Source: Pseudomonadota bacterium | GTDB lineage: Bacteria > Chloroflexota > Ktedonobacteria > Ktedonobacterales > JACDGC01 | DNA length: 5,206 nucleotides | Direction of reading: 5' to 3' | NCBI GenBank assembly: GCA_021323815.1 | Contig: JAJPKG010000087.1 | Span: 1 to 5,206, forward strand | In this document: positions 1 through 5,156 of the stretch, in pieces | Position numbering within the stretch: position 1 is the stretch's first letter | How the letters are laid out: each line of letters starts with the position of its first letter | Notes under the pieces: generated by a model | What the model saw: only the letters and a program-made list of their open reading frames with translations | What the model was told of the DNA's origin: nothing | The model's database searches: none | Translations under genes and position numbers: made by a program

Positions 1-2
1 CG

Positions 3-413
3 CCGCAGACAGTGGCGACGCCGGCAGCCGGCACGCCGCCGGAACTGGCCCCGACACTGTTGCGCCCTCAGCCATCGGTGCCCCATGTCGTCCCGCCGTC
101 ACCACCACCGGTGCAAGCGCCCATCAGCCAGCCACGCCGACGTGGCGGCACGCCCATCGCGCGTCCCCGCGATCGCCGGGCGGAGTCTTCCAGCGGCAAC
201 GGCTATGCCGCCATCCCGTCATCTTCCCTGCCGCCGCTGCCCACCAATTCCGCCCCGCGCCTGCGTTCCGGCCCCGAACCTGTGACGCCGGCCAGGCAGA
301 AACGTTCCTTTCCCTGGACGACCATCGCGGTCATCTTTGCCATCATCCTGCTGTTCGCCGGCATCTACATCGGCACGCATGATTATTGGCCCCAGTTGCT
401 CGGCGGGCGTTAG
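3..413 (+). CDS. C-terminal end of a proline-rich single-pass membrane protein (5' truncated)
   Basis: The reading frame is open from the left edge to a TAG at 411-413, so only the last 136 residues are visible. A GTG at 12 is in frame but has no ribosome binding site, so I treat the gene as starting outside the window. Most of the visible part is low-complexity and rich in Pro, Ser, Ala and Arg, which suggests a flexible linker. A basic cluster (ARQKR) is followed about 35 residues from the end by a hydrophobic stretch of roughly 20 residues (WTTIAVIFAIILLFAGIYIG), then a 13-residue tail. By the positive-inside rule the linker is cytoplasmic and the short tail is outside. Such linkers plus a membrane segment occur in bacterial Ser/Thr kinases and zinc-ribbon proteins, but no catalytic domain is visible, so no function is assigned. 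It converges on the PIN remnant, with 7 bases between the two ends. Confidence 0.7.
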   Translation, partial: PQTVATPAAGTPPELAPTLLRPQPSVPHVVPPSPPPVQAPISQPRRRGGTPIARPRDRRAESSSGNGYAAIPSSSLPPLPTNSAPRLRSGPEPVTPARQKRSFPWTTIAVIFAIILLFAGIYIGTHDYWPQLLGGR

Positions 414-420
414 GTTGCAT

Positions 421-686
421 TTATGCGAGAGGCGCAGTGATATTTGACCATAAGTCAGCGGGGGCATATCGAGATAGATGGCCAACGTTTGTGGTTGCAA
501 TGATGACCGGATCACCGTGACGAGCTAATGTCGTGGCTTGAGCGGCTAAGATGACGTCTGCATCAAGGGCAAGATCCGACGCACTTGGCTTACCGTGTTG
601 GCGTGCTTGCGCCCAAAATGTCGCCGCTTGTCGCATTGTGGGGGCATTTAACGGCCAAGCGGACCTGCATCCAAAAGCACAATCAT
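421..686 (-). pseudogene. PIN-domain (VapC-like) toxin, inactivated by internal deletion and frameshift
   Basis: The start codon at 684-686 overlaps the antitoxin stop as ATGA, the usual coupling in these operons. It opens a canonical PIN N-terminus, MIVLLDAGPLG, carrying the first catalytic Asp, but the frame hits TAA at 648-650 after 12 codons. The C-terminal half of the same family continues in another frame from about 654 to a TAA at 421-423. It reads PLNAPTMRQAATFWAQARQ, then LDADVILAAQA with an acidic PIN residue, then VIIATTNVGHLSRY and a WSNI near the end. From memory the intact family has about 140-150 residues. Here about 11 plus 77 remain, so roughly 55-65 codons are missing from the middle, including the conserved central Glu region. 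The deletion length is not a multiple of three. The antisense frame starting at 720 reads through both parts but gives a non-PIN N-terminus. Intact relatives are RNases, often cutting tRNA or other RNA; this copy should be inactive. Confidence 0.85.
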
Positions 687-874
687 GAAAACAATTTCCG
701 TGAAGATGGCCGATCCTCATCGAGCGCCTTCATCAGATATTCCAGCGTTTCTCGCTGCTCTTCTGGATCTTCCTGTTCCCATGAATTCAGCAAATCAATG
801 ATAGCTTGGTTGAGCTGAATTTGTTCCTGACGCTGTTTCTCGCTATCTTCACGCGATGGAAGTGGTCGCTGCAT
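683..874 (-). CDS. Small antitoxin partner of a PIN toxin (VapB-like role)
   Basis: This is a 63-residue, highly charged protein starting MQRPLPSRED and ending in DEDRPSSRKLFS. I chose the ATG at 872-874 because GGGAGG lies 6-7 bases upstream; an in-frame ATG at 928 would place the start inside the terminator stem. The middle (about residues 14-50) is rich in Gln, Glu and Leu and looks helical (QAIIDLLNSW, then RETLEYLMKALDEDR). The C-terminal pattern LxxALDEDRxSxRKLF is, as I remember it, typical of short antitoxins placed directly before VapC-like PIN toxins in cyanobacteria and Chloroflexota. No ribbon-helix-helix or AbrB motif is obvious. The stop overlaps the toxin start. Since the toxin is broken, this is an orphan antitoxin, possibly still able to bind DNA or to neutralise a related toxin elsewhere. 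The locus is visibly more AT-rich than its neighbours, consistent with later acquisition. Confidence 0.75.
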   Translation of the reverse strand: MQRPLPSREDSEKQRQEQIQLNQAIIDLLNSWEQEDPEEQRETLEYLMKALDEDRPSSRKLFS

Positions 875-910
875 ACTATCCCTCCCGTTAAAATTACTCT
901 CTTTTGAAGC

Positions 911-945
911 AAAAAGGCATTGATACAAAGATCAATGCCTTTCTA
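911..945 (-). terminator. Rho-independent terminator of the M23 peptidase gene
   Basis: A perfect 12-base inverted repeat, AAAGGCATTGAT at 913-924 and ATCAATGCCTTT at 931-942, encloses a 6-base loop. On the minus strand the stem runs directly into TTTTT (complement of 911-915), the classic intrinsic terminator layout. It lies about 20 bases after the peptidase stop. On the plus strand the stem is followed by a looser T-rich stretch (CTTTTTCT at 951-958), so weak bidirectional action is possible. It also lies only 37 bases upstream of the antitoxin start and so isolates that locus from peptidase transcription. Confidence 0.85.
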
Positions 946-961
946 ACACACTTTTTCTCCC

Positions 962-2110
962 TCACGGCCACGCGTCGTGGTTGAGGTTCGGCGGGCAGCC
1001 GTTATACGCACCGCCTTCGCTGCTGAGCGTGACGCCGTCGATGCCGTCGGGATATGCGCAGACGGGATCGACGGGGATGTTTTCCCACCAGACCATATAG
1101 TGCACGTGAGGGCCAAAGGCGTTGCCGGTCTGACCTTGCAGCCCGATTTCCTGGCCCTGCTTGACGCTTTCGCCCACGTGAACCAGCAGCGAGCCTTGCA
1201 CCATGTGGGAATACGACGTGCCGACCCAGCCGCAATGGCTGATTTTCACCGTATAGCCGCCGCCGCCGTTATCCCACGCGGCATAGATGACGTTGCCGGC
1301 CTGCGCGGCATAGAGCGGCGTGCCGGAGCGCCCGGTCGAAAGATCGACGCCGTCGTGGTGAAAGCTGAAACGCTGCGCGAAATGCGAGCCACCGCTGCTG
1401 CCGGGGGGAATGTCGGGATTGATGAACTGATAGAGTGCGGGATTGCTGCCCCAGGTTTGCCATCCCTGCGGGCAGGTGCCGTTGGGGCCGTTGGTGTAAC
1501 CAGCCACCGCCGAGAACTGAAAGCCATCTTTCGAGAGGATGAAGATCTGTGGTGTGCGGATGTTATACGCATTGACGCCGGGCGGAAAGGGCGGCGTGTA
1601 GCCGATGCCATAGTTTTTATCCACCGGGATCAGGTAAATGTGACCGACAATGACATCTTGATCGATAGTGAGATGGTTCAACTCAAAGATGCCGCTGACC
1701 TGCACGCCGAAGCGCTGCGCGATGGAATCAAACGTGTCGCCGGGCTGGGCGCGATACGGAAAGGACGAGACGTTGTTTTGCGCGATCGCGCGCGCGGTCG
1801 CGCCGAAGGGGTTAGGCAGCGCGCCGGATGAAAATGCCACCACTGCGCCTGCGCTGAACAGCGCGCTCACCACCACACAAGCCGTCACCACCAAAACCAG
1901 AAATTGCGTGGAAAAGCGCCGGCGCACGCGTGGGGTGACGCTGCTATGCACCAGCGTCGCCCCGCCGGGAATGATCAAGGGCACGGGACGCACTTCGGTC
2001 GCCAGATTGTCCCAGTCGTCATCGTCATAGCCATATGCGGCTTGATCGGCGTCATAGGGCGCGCCCCATTGGTCGAAATCATTCGGTGTGTCGGATTCGT
2101 CGTAAGCCAT
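962..2110 (-). CDS. Membrane-anchored LysM domain plus M23 family metallopeptidase
   Basis: A 382-residue protein likely to cut peptidoglycan cross-links or stem peptides outside the membrane. In order it has: an acidic, Asp/Tyr-rich cytoplasmic segment (1-60, with a DDDDWD run); a basic RVRRRF stop (61-66); one membrane helix (about 69-94); a LysM domain (about 117-163, YRAQPGDTFDSIAQRFGV then IYLIPV) for binding glycan; a linker; and a C-terminal M23 (lysostaphin-type) domain (about 245-350). The zinc-site motifs are complete: HxxxD at H252/D256, SH at H302 and HxH at H335/H337, so it should be an active endopeptidase rather than a degenerate EnvC/NlpD-like activator. Four cysteines (213, 293, 351, 372), all outside, could form disulfides. 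The start is the only ATG upstream of the membrane helix. The GGGGG run at 2125-2129 is about 14 bases upstream, so the Shine-Dalgarno is weak. It has its own promoter and a strong terminator and is probably monocistronic. Confidence 0.92.
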   Translation of the reverse strand: MAYDESDTPNDFDQWGAPYDADQAAYGYDDDDWDNLATEVRPVPLIIPGGATLVHSSVTPRVRRRFSTQFLVLVVTACVVVSALFSAGAVVAFSSGALPNPFGATARAIAQNNVSSFPYRAQPGDTFDSIAQRFGVQVSGIFELNHLTIDQDVIVGHIYLIPVDKNYGIGYTPPFPPGVNAYNIRTPQIFILSKDGFQFSAVAGYTNGPNGTCPQGWQTWGSNPALYQFINPDIPPGSSGGSHFAQRFSFHHDGVDLSTGRSGTPLYAAQAGNVIYAAWDNGGGGYTVKISHCGWVGTSYSHMVQGSLLVHVGESVKQGQEIGLQGQTGNAFGPHVHYMVWWENIPVDPVCAYPDGIDGVTLSSEGGAYNGCPPNLNHDAWP

Positions 2111-2148
2111 TGTCCGGCGCTCTGCCCCCTTTCTTATCGCTGTGTCTC

Positions 2149-2177
2149 ACTCTAGCAACAAGCACAGGCAGCGTCAA
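2149..2177 (-). promoter_or_regulatory. Sigma70-type promoter of the LysM/M23 peptidase gene
   Basis: On the minus strand TTGACG (2172-2177) and TAGAGT (2149-2154) are separated by exactly 17 bases, and TGC directly precedes the -10, giving an extended -10. Transcription would start near 2142 and leave a leader of about 32 bases before the ATG at 2110. Confidence 0.75.
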
Positions 2178-2203
2178 GCATTGGCCCGCTAACCAAGACA
2201 AAT

Positions 2204-2232
2204 TTCCCCCTTTCAAGCGGTGAGAGGGGGGA
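2204..2232. repeat. Imperfect inverted repeat (C5TTTC / GAGAG5)
   Basis: TTCCCCCTTTC (2204-2214) pairs with GAGAGGGGGGA (2222-2232) around a 7-base loop, giving an 11-pair stem with two wobble pairs when read as plus-strand RNA. No T-run follows, so it is not a good terminator. It lies 27 bases upstream of the peptidase -35 and could be an operator, a dispersed repeat or chance pairing of pyrimidine and purine tracts. Confidence 0.4.
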
Positions 2233-2468
2233 TATGAGCTATCAACCTTGCGCCTGAGAATGAGACACCCCTTGCTCCTTCCAGAATGGTGACGCCGGCG
2301 CAGACGTTTCTGCCTGCTCATCAGCCAAGACAGCGCCGCGCGAATGAGGACAGCATAGGATCACGCGCCCTGAAAAGCAAGCTGCGGTATGGGAAAATGT
2401 GGTGAATACAATGCTCTGTGATGTGCGACAACGGCATGGATGCGCGAGAACTCAACAATTCCCCCGCA

Positions 2469-2498
2469 TGCTATACTATCGACATAACCGACAGGAGG
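2469..2498 (+). promoter_or_regulatory. Extended -10 promoter and Shine-Dalgarno of the dioxygenase gene
   Basis: TGC at 2469-2471 directly precedes TATACT at 2472-2477, a textbook extended -10 element; no good -35 is seen at the usual spacing, as is common for this class. A transcript starting near 2484 would have a leader of about 22 bases containing AGGAGG (2493-2498), 7 bases before the ATG at 2506. This fixes the start of the downstream gene. Confidence 0.7.
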
Positions 2499-2505
2499 TG
2501 CTGCT

Positions 2506-3132
2506 ATGGCTCAATCGTCAGCGCAACCAGTGGAACACCATCTCGCCCGCTATGATGTTTCCGCCTTCATTGAGGACGTGGAGCGAGCGATCGCGGCTGA
2601 ACACGATTCAACGGTCATCGCGCAGGCCGTGGAAGAGCGGCTGAAGCGCCTGCTGGCGACGCCGGATCTGCTGGCCCCCGAACATCGCAAAACCCTGCCC
2701 GATCGCTATTCGCCGAATCTCGTCGCGGTCGCGCCCAGCGGGCGTTTTTCGGTGGTGGCGCTGGTGTGGCAGCCGGGGCAGTTCACGCCCATTCACGATC
2801 ATATCTGTTGGTGCGTGGTGGGGGTGCTGGAAGGTGTGGAACACGAGCAACGCTATCATCTGCTGCGCGACGAGGCCGGCGCGATGTGGCTGCGCCCCGG
2901 CGAGGCTGAAACCATGATGCCGGGCGCAACCTGTGCGCTGGTGCCGCCCGCGGAAAACATCCACTGCGTGCGCAACGCGGGCGATTCCCTGGCGATCTCG
3001 CTGCACGTCTACGGGGCGGATCTCAACGCGGTGGCGACGCATTCCAGCATCAATGAATGCTTCGATCAGTTGCCGGTCCGCGACGAAGACGGCATTCCGG
3101 TTCCCTGGCGCGCCACCGGGCCGCTCTGCTGA
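2506..3132 (+). CDS. Cysteine dioxygenase-like thiol dioxygenase (cupin)
   Basis: A 208-residue cupin of the type I cysteine dioxygenase family, which uses non-haem Fe(II) and O2 to oxidise the thiol of cysteine or a related small thiol to a sulfinate in the cytoplasm. The length matches mammalian CDO (about 200). The 3-His iron site is visible: H97 and H99 in TPIHDHICW and H153 in NIHCVRNAG. The SLHVY motif (165-169) supplies the His and Tyr equivalent to H155 and Y157 of rat CDO. Two cysteines (C101, C103) sit near the rat Cys93 position, which forms the Cys-Tyr cross-link there, but the loop is one residue shorter, so the cross-link is uncertain. Rat Arg60, which binds the cysteine carboxylate, lies in YTRNLV; here the matching stretch is YSPNLV with Pro70. 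The substrate is therefore not safely cysteine; 3-mercaptopropionate is an alternative. It has a strong start signal (AGGAGG) and its own promoter, and is likely monocistronic. Confidence 0.88.
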   Translation: MAQSSAQPVEHHLARYDVSAFIEDVERAIAAEHDSTVIAQAVEERLKRLLATPDLLAPEHRKTLPDRYSPNLVAVAPSGRFSVVALVWQPGQFTPIHDHICWCVVGVLEGVEHEQRYHLLRDEAGAMWLRPGEAETMMPGATCALVPPAENIHCVRNAGDSLAISLHVYGADLNAVATHSSINECFDQLPVRDEDGIPVPWRATGPLC

Positions 3133-3162
3133 TTTTCGCCCTTTGCGCGTCAGATACCACCC

Positions 3163-3213
3163 GCAATGGCGTCTCAGCGAAGAGCGAATGACGATGCCGC
3201 TCTCCGCTATTGC
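3163..3213. terminator. Hairpin between convergent genes, possible bidirectional terminator
   Basis: AGCGAAGAGCG (3176-3186) and CGCTCTCCGCT (3198-3208) form an 11-base inverted repeat with one mismatch around an 11-base loop. Outer GCAAT (3163-3167) and ATTGC (3209-3213) could extend it across a bulge of 8 bases on one side. It lies between the dioxygenase stop (3132) and the PPOX stop (3229), where termination is needed on both strands. Neither side has a T-run, so it is not a canonical intrinsic terminator. Confidence 0.4.
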
Positions 3214-3228
3214 GCTGCCAGCGGTCAG

Positions 3229-3768
3229 CTATCCGCGCACGCGCCGCACCACCAGCAGCGTGAGGGCGCTGGCGACGCCGAGCAGCGCGGCACCGATGAT
3301 CACCGTGCGCGTTGAGATGGGCGCATGACCGGCTTCGGGCGTTGCTTCAGCCAGCAGCTCATCCGTGCCGGGACCAGGATCAAGCGTGATCTCCAGGATC
3401 ACGTCGCCGCCCAGCCCTTGATTCTCGCTCATCAGGTGCGACACGCCCGCGACCACGCCATATTTGCGGTCGATGGCGCGTTCGGCGTCATACGTCTCGA
3501 ACTGTGGCACAATGCGCGCCTGGCCCGCCACCGACACGCCGCGCGACTCACCGGAACGGTTTACCGGCAGCACGGCGACGCGCCCGCTTTGGCGAATGGC
3601 GCTGACAACGCCGGCGCTGGCGGGCTGGCGGATGTAGAGTTTGCCGTTCATGGCGGCGAACCAGGTGGTCGCCGCCACCGGCTCGCCTTCCGGGGTGAAC
3701 GCGGTCAGGGTGACATAGCGATAGATGCGCGGGGCGCTGAGCTGATTGGCATTGGTGGTGATGCTCAT
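3229..3768 (-). CDS. PPOX-class (pyridoxamine 5'-phosphate oxidase fold) flavin/F420-type protein with C-terminal membrane anchor
   Basis: A 179-residue protein. Residues about 15-130 resemble the split beta-barrel PPOX class, closest in my recollection to the Rv2061-type putative F420-dependent enzymes: YVTLTAFTPEGEPVAATTWFA, GKLYIRQPASAGVVSAIRQSGRVAVLPV, a GQARIV strand and AERAIDRKYG. Relatives bind FMN or F420 and reduce small molecules, but the substrate is unknown and the cofactor cannot be decided here. The unusual part is the end: a linker of about 22 residues (PGPGTDELLAEATPEAGHAP), then a hydrophobic segment (about 154-174) closed by RRVRG. The positive end suggests a C-terminus inside, so with a single helix the barrel would lie outside unless it is inserted as a tail anchor with the barrel inside; the charges do not settle this. 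The start at 3768 is supported by GGAG 8 bases upstream. A promoter lies between it and the hydrolase gene, 88 bases upstream. Confidence 0.8.
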   Translation of the reverse strand: MSITTNANQLSAPRIYRYVTLTAFTPEGEPVAATTWFAAMNGKLYIRQPASAGVVSAIRQSGRVAVLPVNRSGESRGVSVAGQARIVPQFETYDAERAIDRKYGVVAGVSHLMSENQGLGGDVILEITLDPGPGTDELLAEATPEAGHAPISTRTVIIGAALLGVASALTLLVVRRVRG

Positions 3769-3817
3769 GATGCGGACTCCTATCCAGGCGTGGAACGGAT
3801 GATGTATCTGTCCCTAC

Positions 3818-3831
3818 TCTATAGCATAGCA
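3818..3831 (-). promoter_or_regulatory. Candidate extended -10 promoter of the PPOX-fold gene
   Basis: On the minus strand two overlapping extended -10 elements occur: TGC-TATGCT (TGC at 3829-3831, hexamer at 3823-3828) and TGC-TATAGA (TGC at 3824-3826, hexamer at 3818-3823). No clear -35 is seen at 16-18 bases. Initiation near 3811-3816 would give a leader of about 45 bases, with the Shine-Dalgarno GGAG 8 bases before the ATG. Read-through from the hydrolase gene is also possible, as no terminator is visible between the two. Confidence 0.5.
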
Positions 3832-3856
3832 CCGCGCCGAAGATTTTGACGACCGA

Positions 3857-4984
3857 TCACCAATATTGCGAGTCGAGCGCCAGCGCCATGTTTTCCAGCG
3901 AACGCGGCCACGACTTCGATGAATTGCTGACCACATCCGCGCCGCAGCCATCGCACCAGTTGGCATCTGCGTTGAAGCTGGTTGAGGTGTCTTTCAGATA
4001 GCCGCCGTGATCATAGCAAGGCGGGTTGAGATATTCCGTCTTGTGACCGCCGGTCATGTCCAGCGCCGAGTGCCAGTCCACGCCGGGATCAAAGACGTTG
4101 TACCACGACTCGCACGAACTGCCGAACATCGTCCAGTCTGTTCCCCAGCCGGCCCCCTGCGGATTTTGCCCGTAGCTGTTGAGCGTTTCCCAGAATGGAT
4201 TGTTGGTGCGCATCTGCTCGGCTTGCAGGCAATTGCCGCAGATGAAAAACGCCGCCCCGACGATGGGAATGCCGCCGTGTGGGGTGGACATGGTGACGGC
4301 ATCCTGCGCCAGCAGGTAGGGCGGCAGATAGATGTCGATGGGCGTGTCATAAAGCGCCTGGCGAATCAACAGCCCGCCCATGCTGTGACCGACTAACTGC
4401 ACGTTGATGCCGTATTGGGTGTAATTTTCCCAGATGTACCATGCCAGCTCGCAACTGACATGGCGCAGATCCTCATTGGTGGTGCCCTGGTTGCCGGCAT
4501 TTTCGCTGGCGCAGAACGCCGCGTAGTTGCCTAGGTAGGCGTCGCAGTCGTGGTCGCCCTTGTAATAACCGACCGTCACCAATGATCCCTGCCAGCCGGC
4601 GGTGTTGTGCAGGAAACTGATGGCAGTTCCCCAATACGATGCCTTGCAGTCGATGGAGGCATTGCTGTTGAAGCCGTGAACGAAGATGACGGGATAGGAG
4701 TGGGAGGCAACGTAATTGGTGGTGTCCAGTGGCCGCACCAGCTTGTGCAGGCGGCTGAGCTTCTTTGCCACCAGGGCATCGTTATACCGGTTGTTCTTGC
4801 GCGCGATCTGGGGATGCCCGGTGAGAACCGGGGCGGCAGCTGCTTGCGCCGCGTGCTGCGTGGATGGCGCGGCCCCGGCGGCGAGGGGATGCAGCAAGAA
4901 GACGAGGATGAATGCGGCGACCGTGCCGCTGGTGATGAGTGCCGAGACCAGCCAGCCAATGCGCGTTGAATGGGGGGTGTTCAT
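3857..4984 (-). CDS. Secreted, cysteine-rich alpha/beta hydrolase (lipase/esterase-like)
   Basis: A 375-residue protein, MNTPHSTRIG at the start. I chose the ATG at 4982-4984 because GAGGAG lies 7-8 bases upstream; an upstream in-frame ATG at 5104 would lie in the promoter and yields an implausible Cys/Arg-rich extension. Residues about 10-39 form a signal peptide or anchor (hydrophobic core, then LAAGAAP), so the enzyme acts outside the cell. The fold markers are the oxyanion motif VIFVHGFN (99-106), the nucleophile elbow VGHSMGG with Ser201, and MSTPHGG (232-238), common in lipases and PGAP1-like hydrolases. The catalytic acid and His are inferred: Asp299 or Asp303 in FDPGVDW and His326 in CYDHGGYL. 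Ten cysteines in the mature part (113, 147, 158, 178, 249, 252, 291, 323, 344, 347) imply up to five disulfides, fitting an exported protein. The substrate is unknown; a carboxylic ester or lipid is most likely. Confidence 0.87.
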   Translation of the reverse strand: MNTPHSTRIGWLVSALITSGTVAAFILVFLLHPLAAGAAPSTQHAAQAAAAPVLTGHPQIARKNNRYNDALVAKKLSRLHKLVRPLDTTNYVASHSYPVIFVHGFNSNASIDCKASYWGTAISFLHNTAGWQGSLVTVGYYKGDHDCDAYLGNYAAFCASENAGNQGTTNEDLRHVSCELAWYIWENYTQYGINVQLVGHSMGGLLIRQALYDTPIDIYLPPYLLAQDAVTMSTPHGGIPIVGAAFFICGNCLQAEQMRTNNPFWETLNSYGQNPQGAGWGTDWTMFGSSCESWYNVFDPGVDWHSALDMTGGHKTEYLNPPCYDHGGYLKDTSTSFNADANWCDGCGADVVSNSSKSWPRSLENMALALDSQYW

Positions 4985-5007
4985 GGGGCGACTCCTCTGC
5001 GCGTGAT

Positions 5008-5025
5008 GGAAACCTCGCTGTTTCC
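5008..5025 (-). promoter_or_regulatory. Small perfect hairpin in the hydrolase leader
   Basis: GGAAAC and GTTTCC form a perfect 6-base stem around a 6-base loop, about 12 bases upstream of the hydrolase Shine-Dalgarno (AGAGGAG). A GC-rich stretch (5026-5040) that can also fold lies just before it in the transcript. It may affect leader stability or ribosome access; no riboswitch class is recognised. Confidence 0.4.
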
Positions 5026-5091
5026 GCCCGGCGGCGCGGGGACATGGCGATCTCAAATCCCACAAACAACGACGCCTGCCGATTGCCCCTG

Positions 5092-5120
5092 AGCATACCG
5101 GCATGGCTCGCCCGTGTCAA
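5092..5120 (-). promoter_or_regulatory. Near-consensus sigma70 promoter of the hydrolase gene
   Basis: On the minus strand a perfect TTGACA (5115-5120) is followed after exactly 17 bases by TATGCT (5092-5097). Transcription would start near 5085, giving a leader of about 100 bases, the longest of the genes here. The promoter position also rules out the longer reading frame beginning at 5104. Confidence 0.85.
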
Positions 5121-5128
5121 GAGGGAAT

Positions 5129-5156
5129 GTGAAATTGTTCACGCCGAGAACGTGAA
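5129..5156. promoter_or_regulatory. Cluster of GTGAA/TTCAC half-sites, putative operator
   Basis: Three half-sites alternate in orientation: GTGAA (5129-5133), TTCAC (5138-5142) and GTGAA (5152-5156). The first pair is an inverted repeat with a 4-base spacer (GTGAAATTGTTCAC). The second pair extends to TTCACG-N7-CGTGAA, a perfect 6-base inverted repeat. They start 8 bases upstream of the -35 of the hydrolase promoter, where an activator or repressor could bind. No regulator is encoded in the window. Confidence 0.5.

Larger units (their letters stand above)
2111..2505. other. Divergent intergenic region between peptidase and dioxygenase genes
   Basis: These 395 bases contain the two outward promoters at their ends and no convincing gene. 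Open frames crossing it (for example on the minus strand, 2079-2321) lack a ribosome binding site, are rich in Arg and Ser and overlap the peptidase start, so I read them as chance. An imperfect hairpin lies at 2204-2232. The remaining stretch, about 2235-2450, shows nothing I can name; a small RNA or regulator sites cannot be excluded. Confidence 0.6.

Noticed and set aside
687..720. Start of an intact 99-residue PIN toxin at 720
   Set aside because: The N-terminus read from 720 is antitoxin DNA in the wrong frame and does not match PIN proteins; the true toxin start is the ATG at 684-686 in another frame.
875..928. N-terminal extension of the antitoxin to the ATG at 928
   Set aside because: The ATG sits in the loop of the terminator hairpin and has no ribosome binding site, whereas the ATG at 874 has GGGAGG at good spacing.
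977..1831. 284-codon open frame on the plus strand
   Set aside because: It lies wholly antisense to the LysM/M23 peptidase, whose domains and catalytic residues are clear. The translation is Ala/Arg/Asp-rich with no motif, as expected for the complement of a GC-rich gene.
2079..2321. 80-codon minus-strand frame in the divergent intergenic region
   Set aside because: It overlaps the peptidase start and promoter, has no Shine-Dalgarno and has a composition typical of non-coding GC-rich DNA.
3325..3849. 174-codon open frame on the plus strand
   Set aside because: It is antisense to the PPOX-fold gene and has no recognisable domain or ribosome binding site.
4985..5104. N-terminal extension of the hydrolase to the ATG at 5104
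   Set aside because: It would start inside the promoter (-10 at 5092-5097), has no Shine-Dalgarno and encodes a Cys/Arg-rich stretch ahead of a normal signal peptide.
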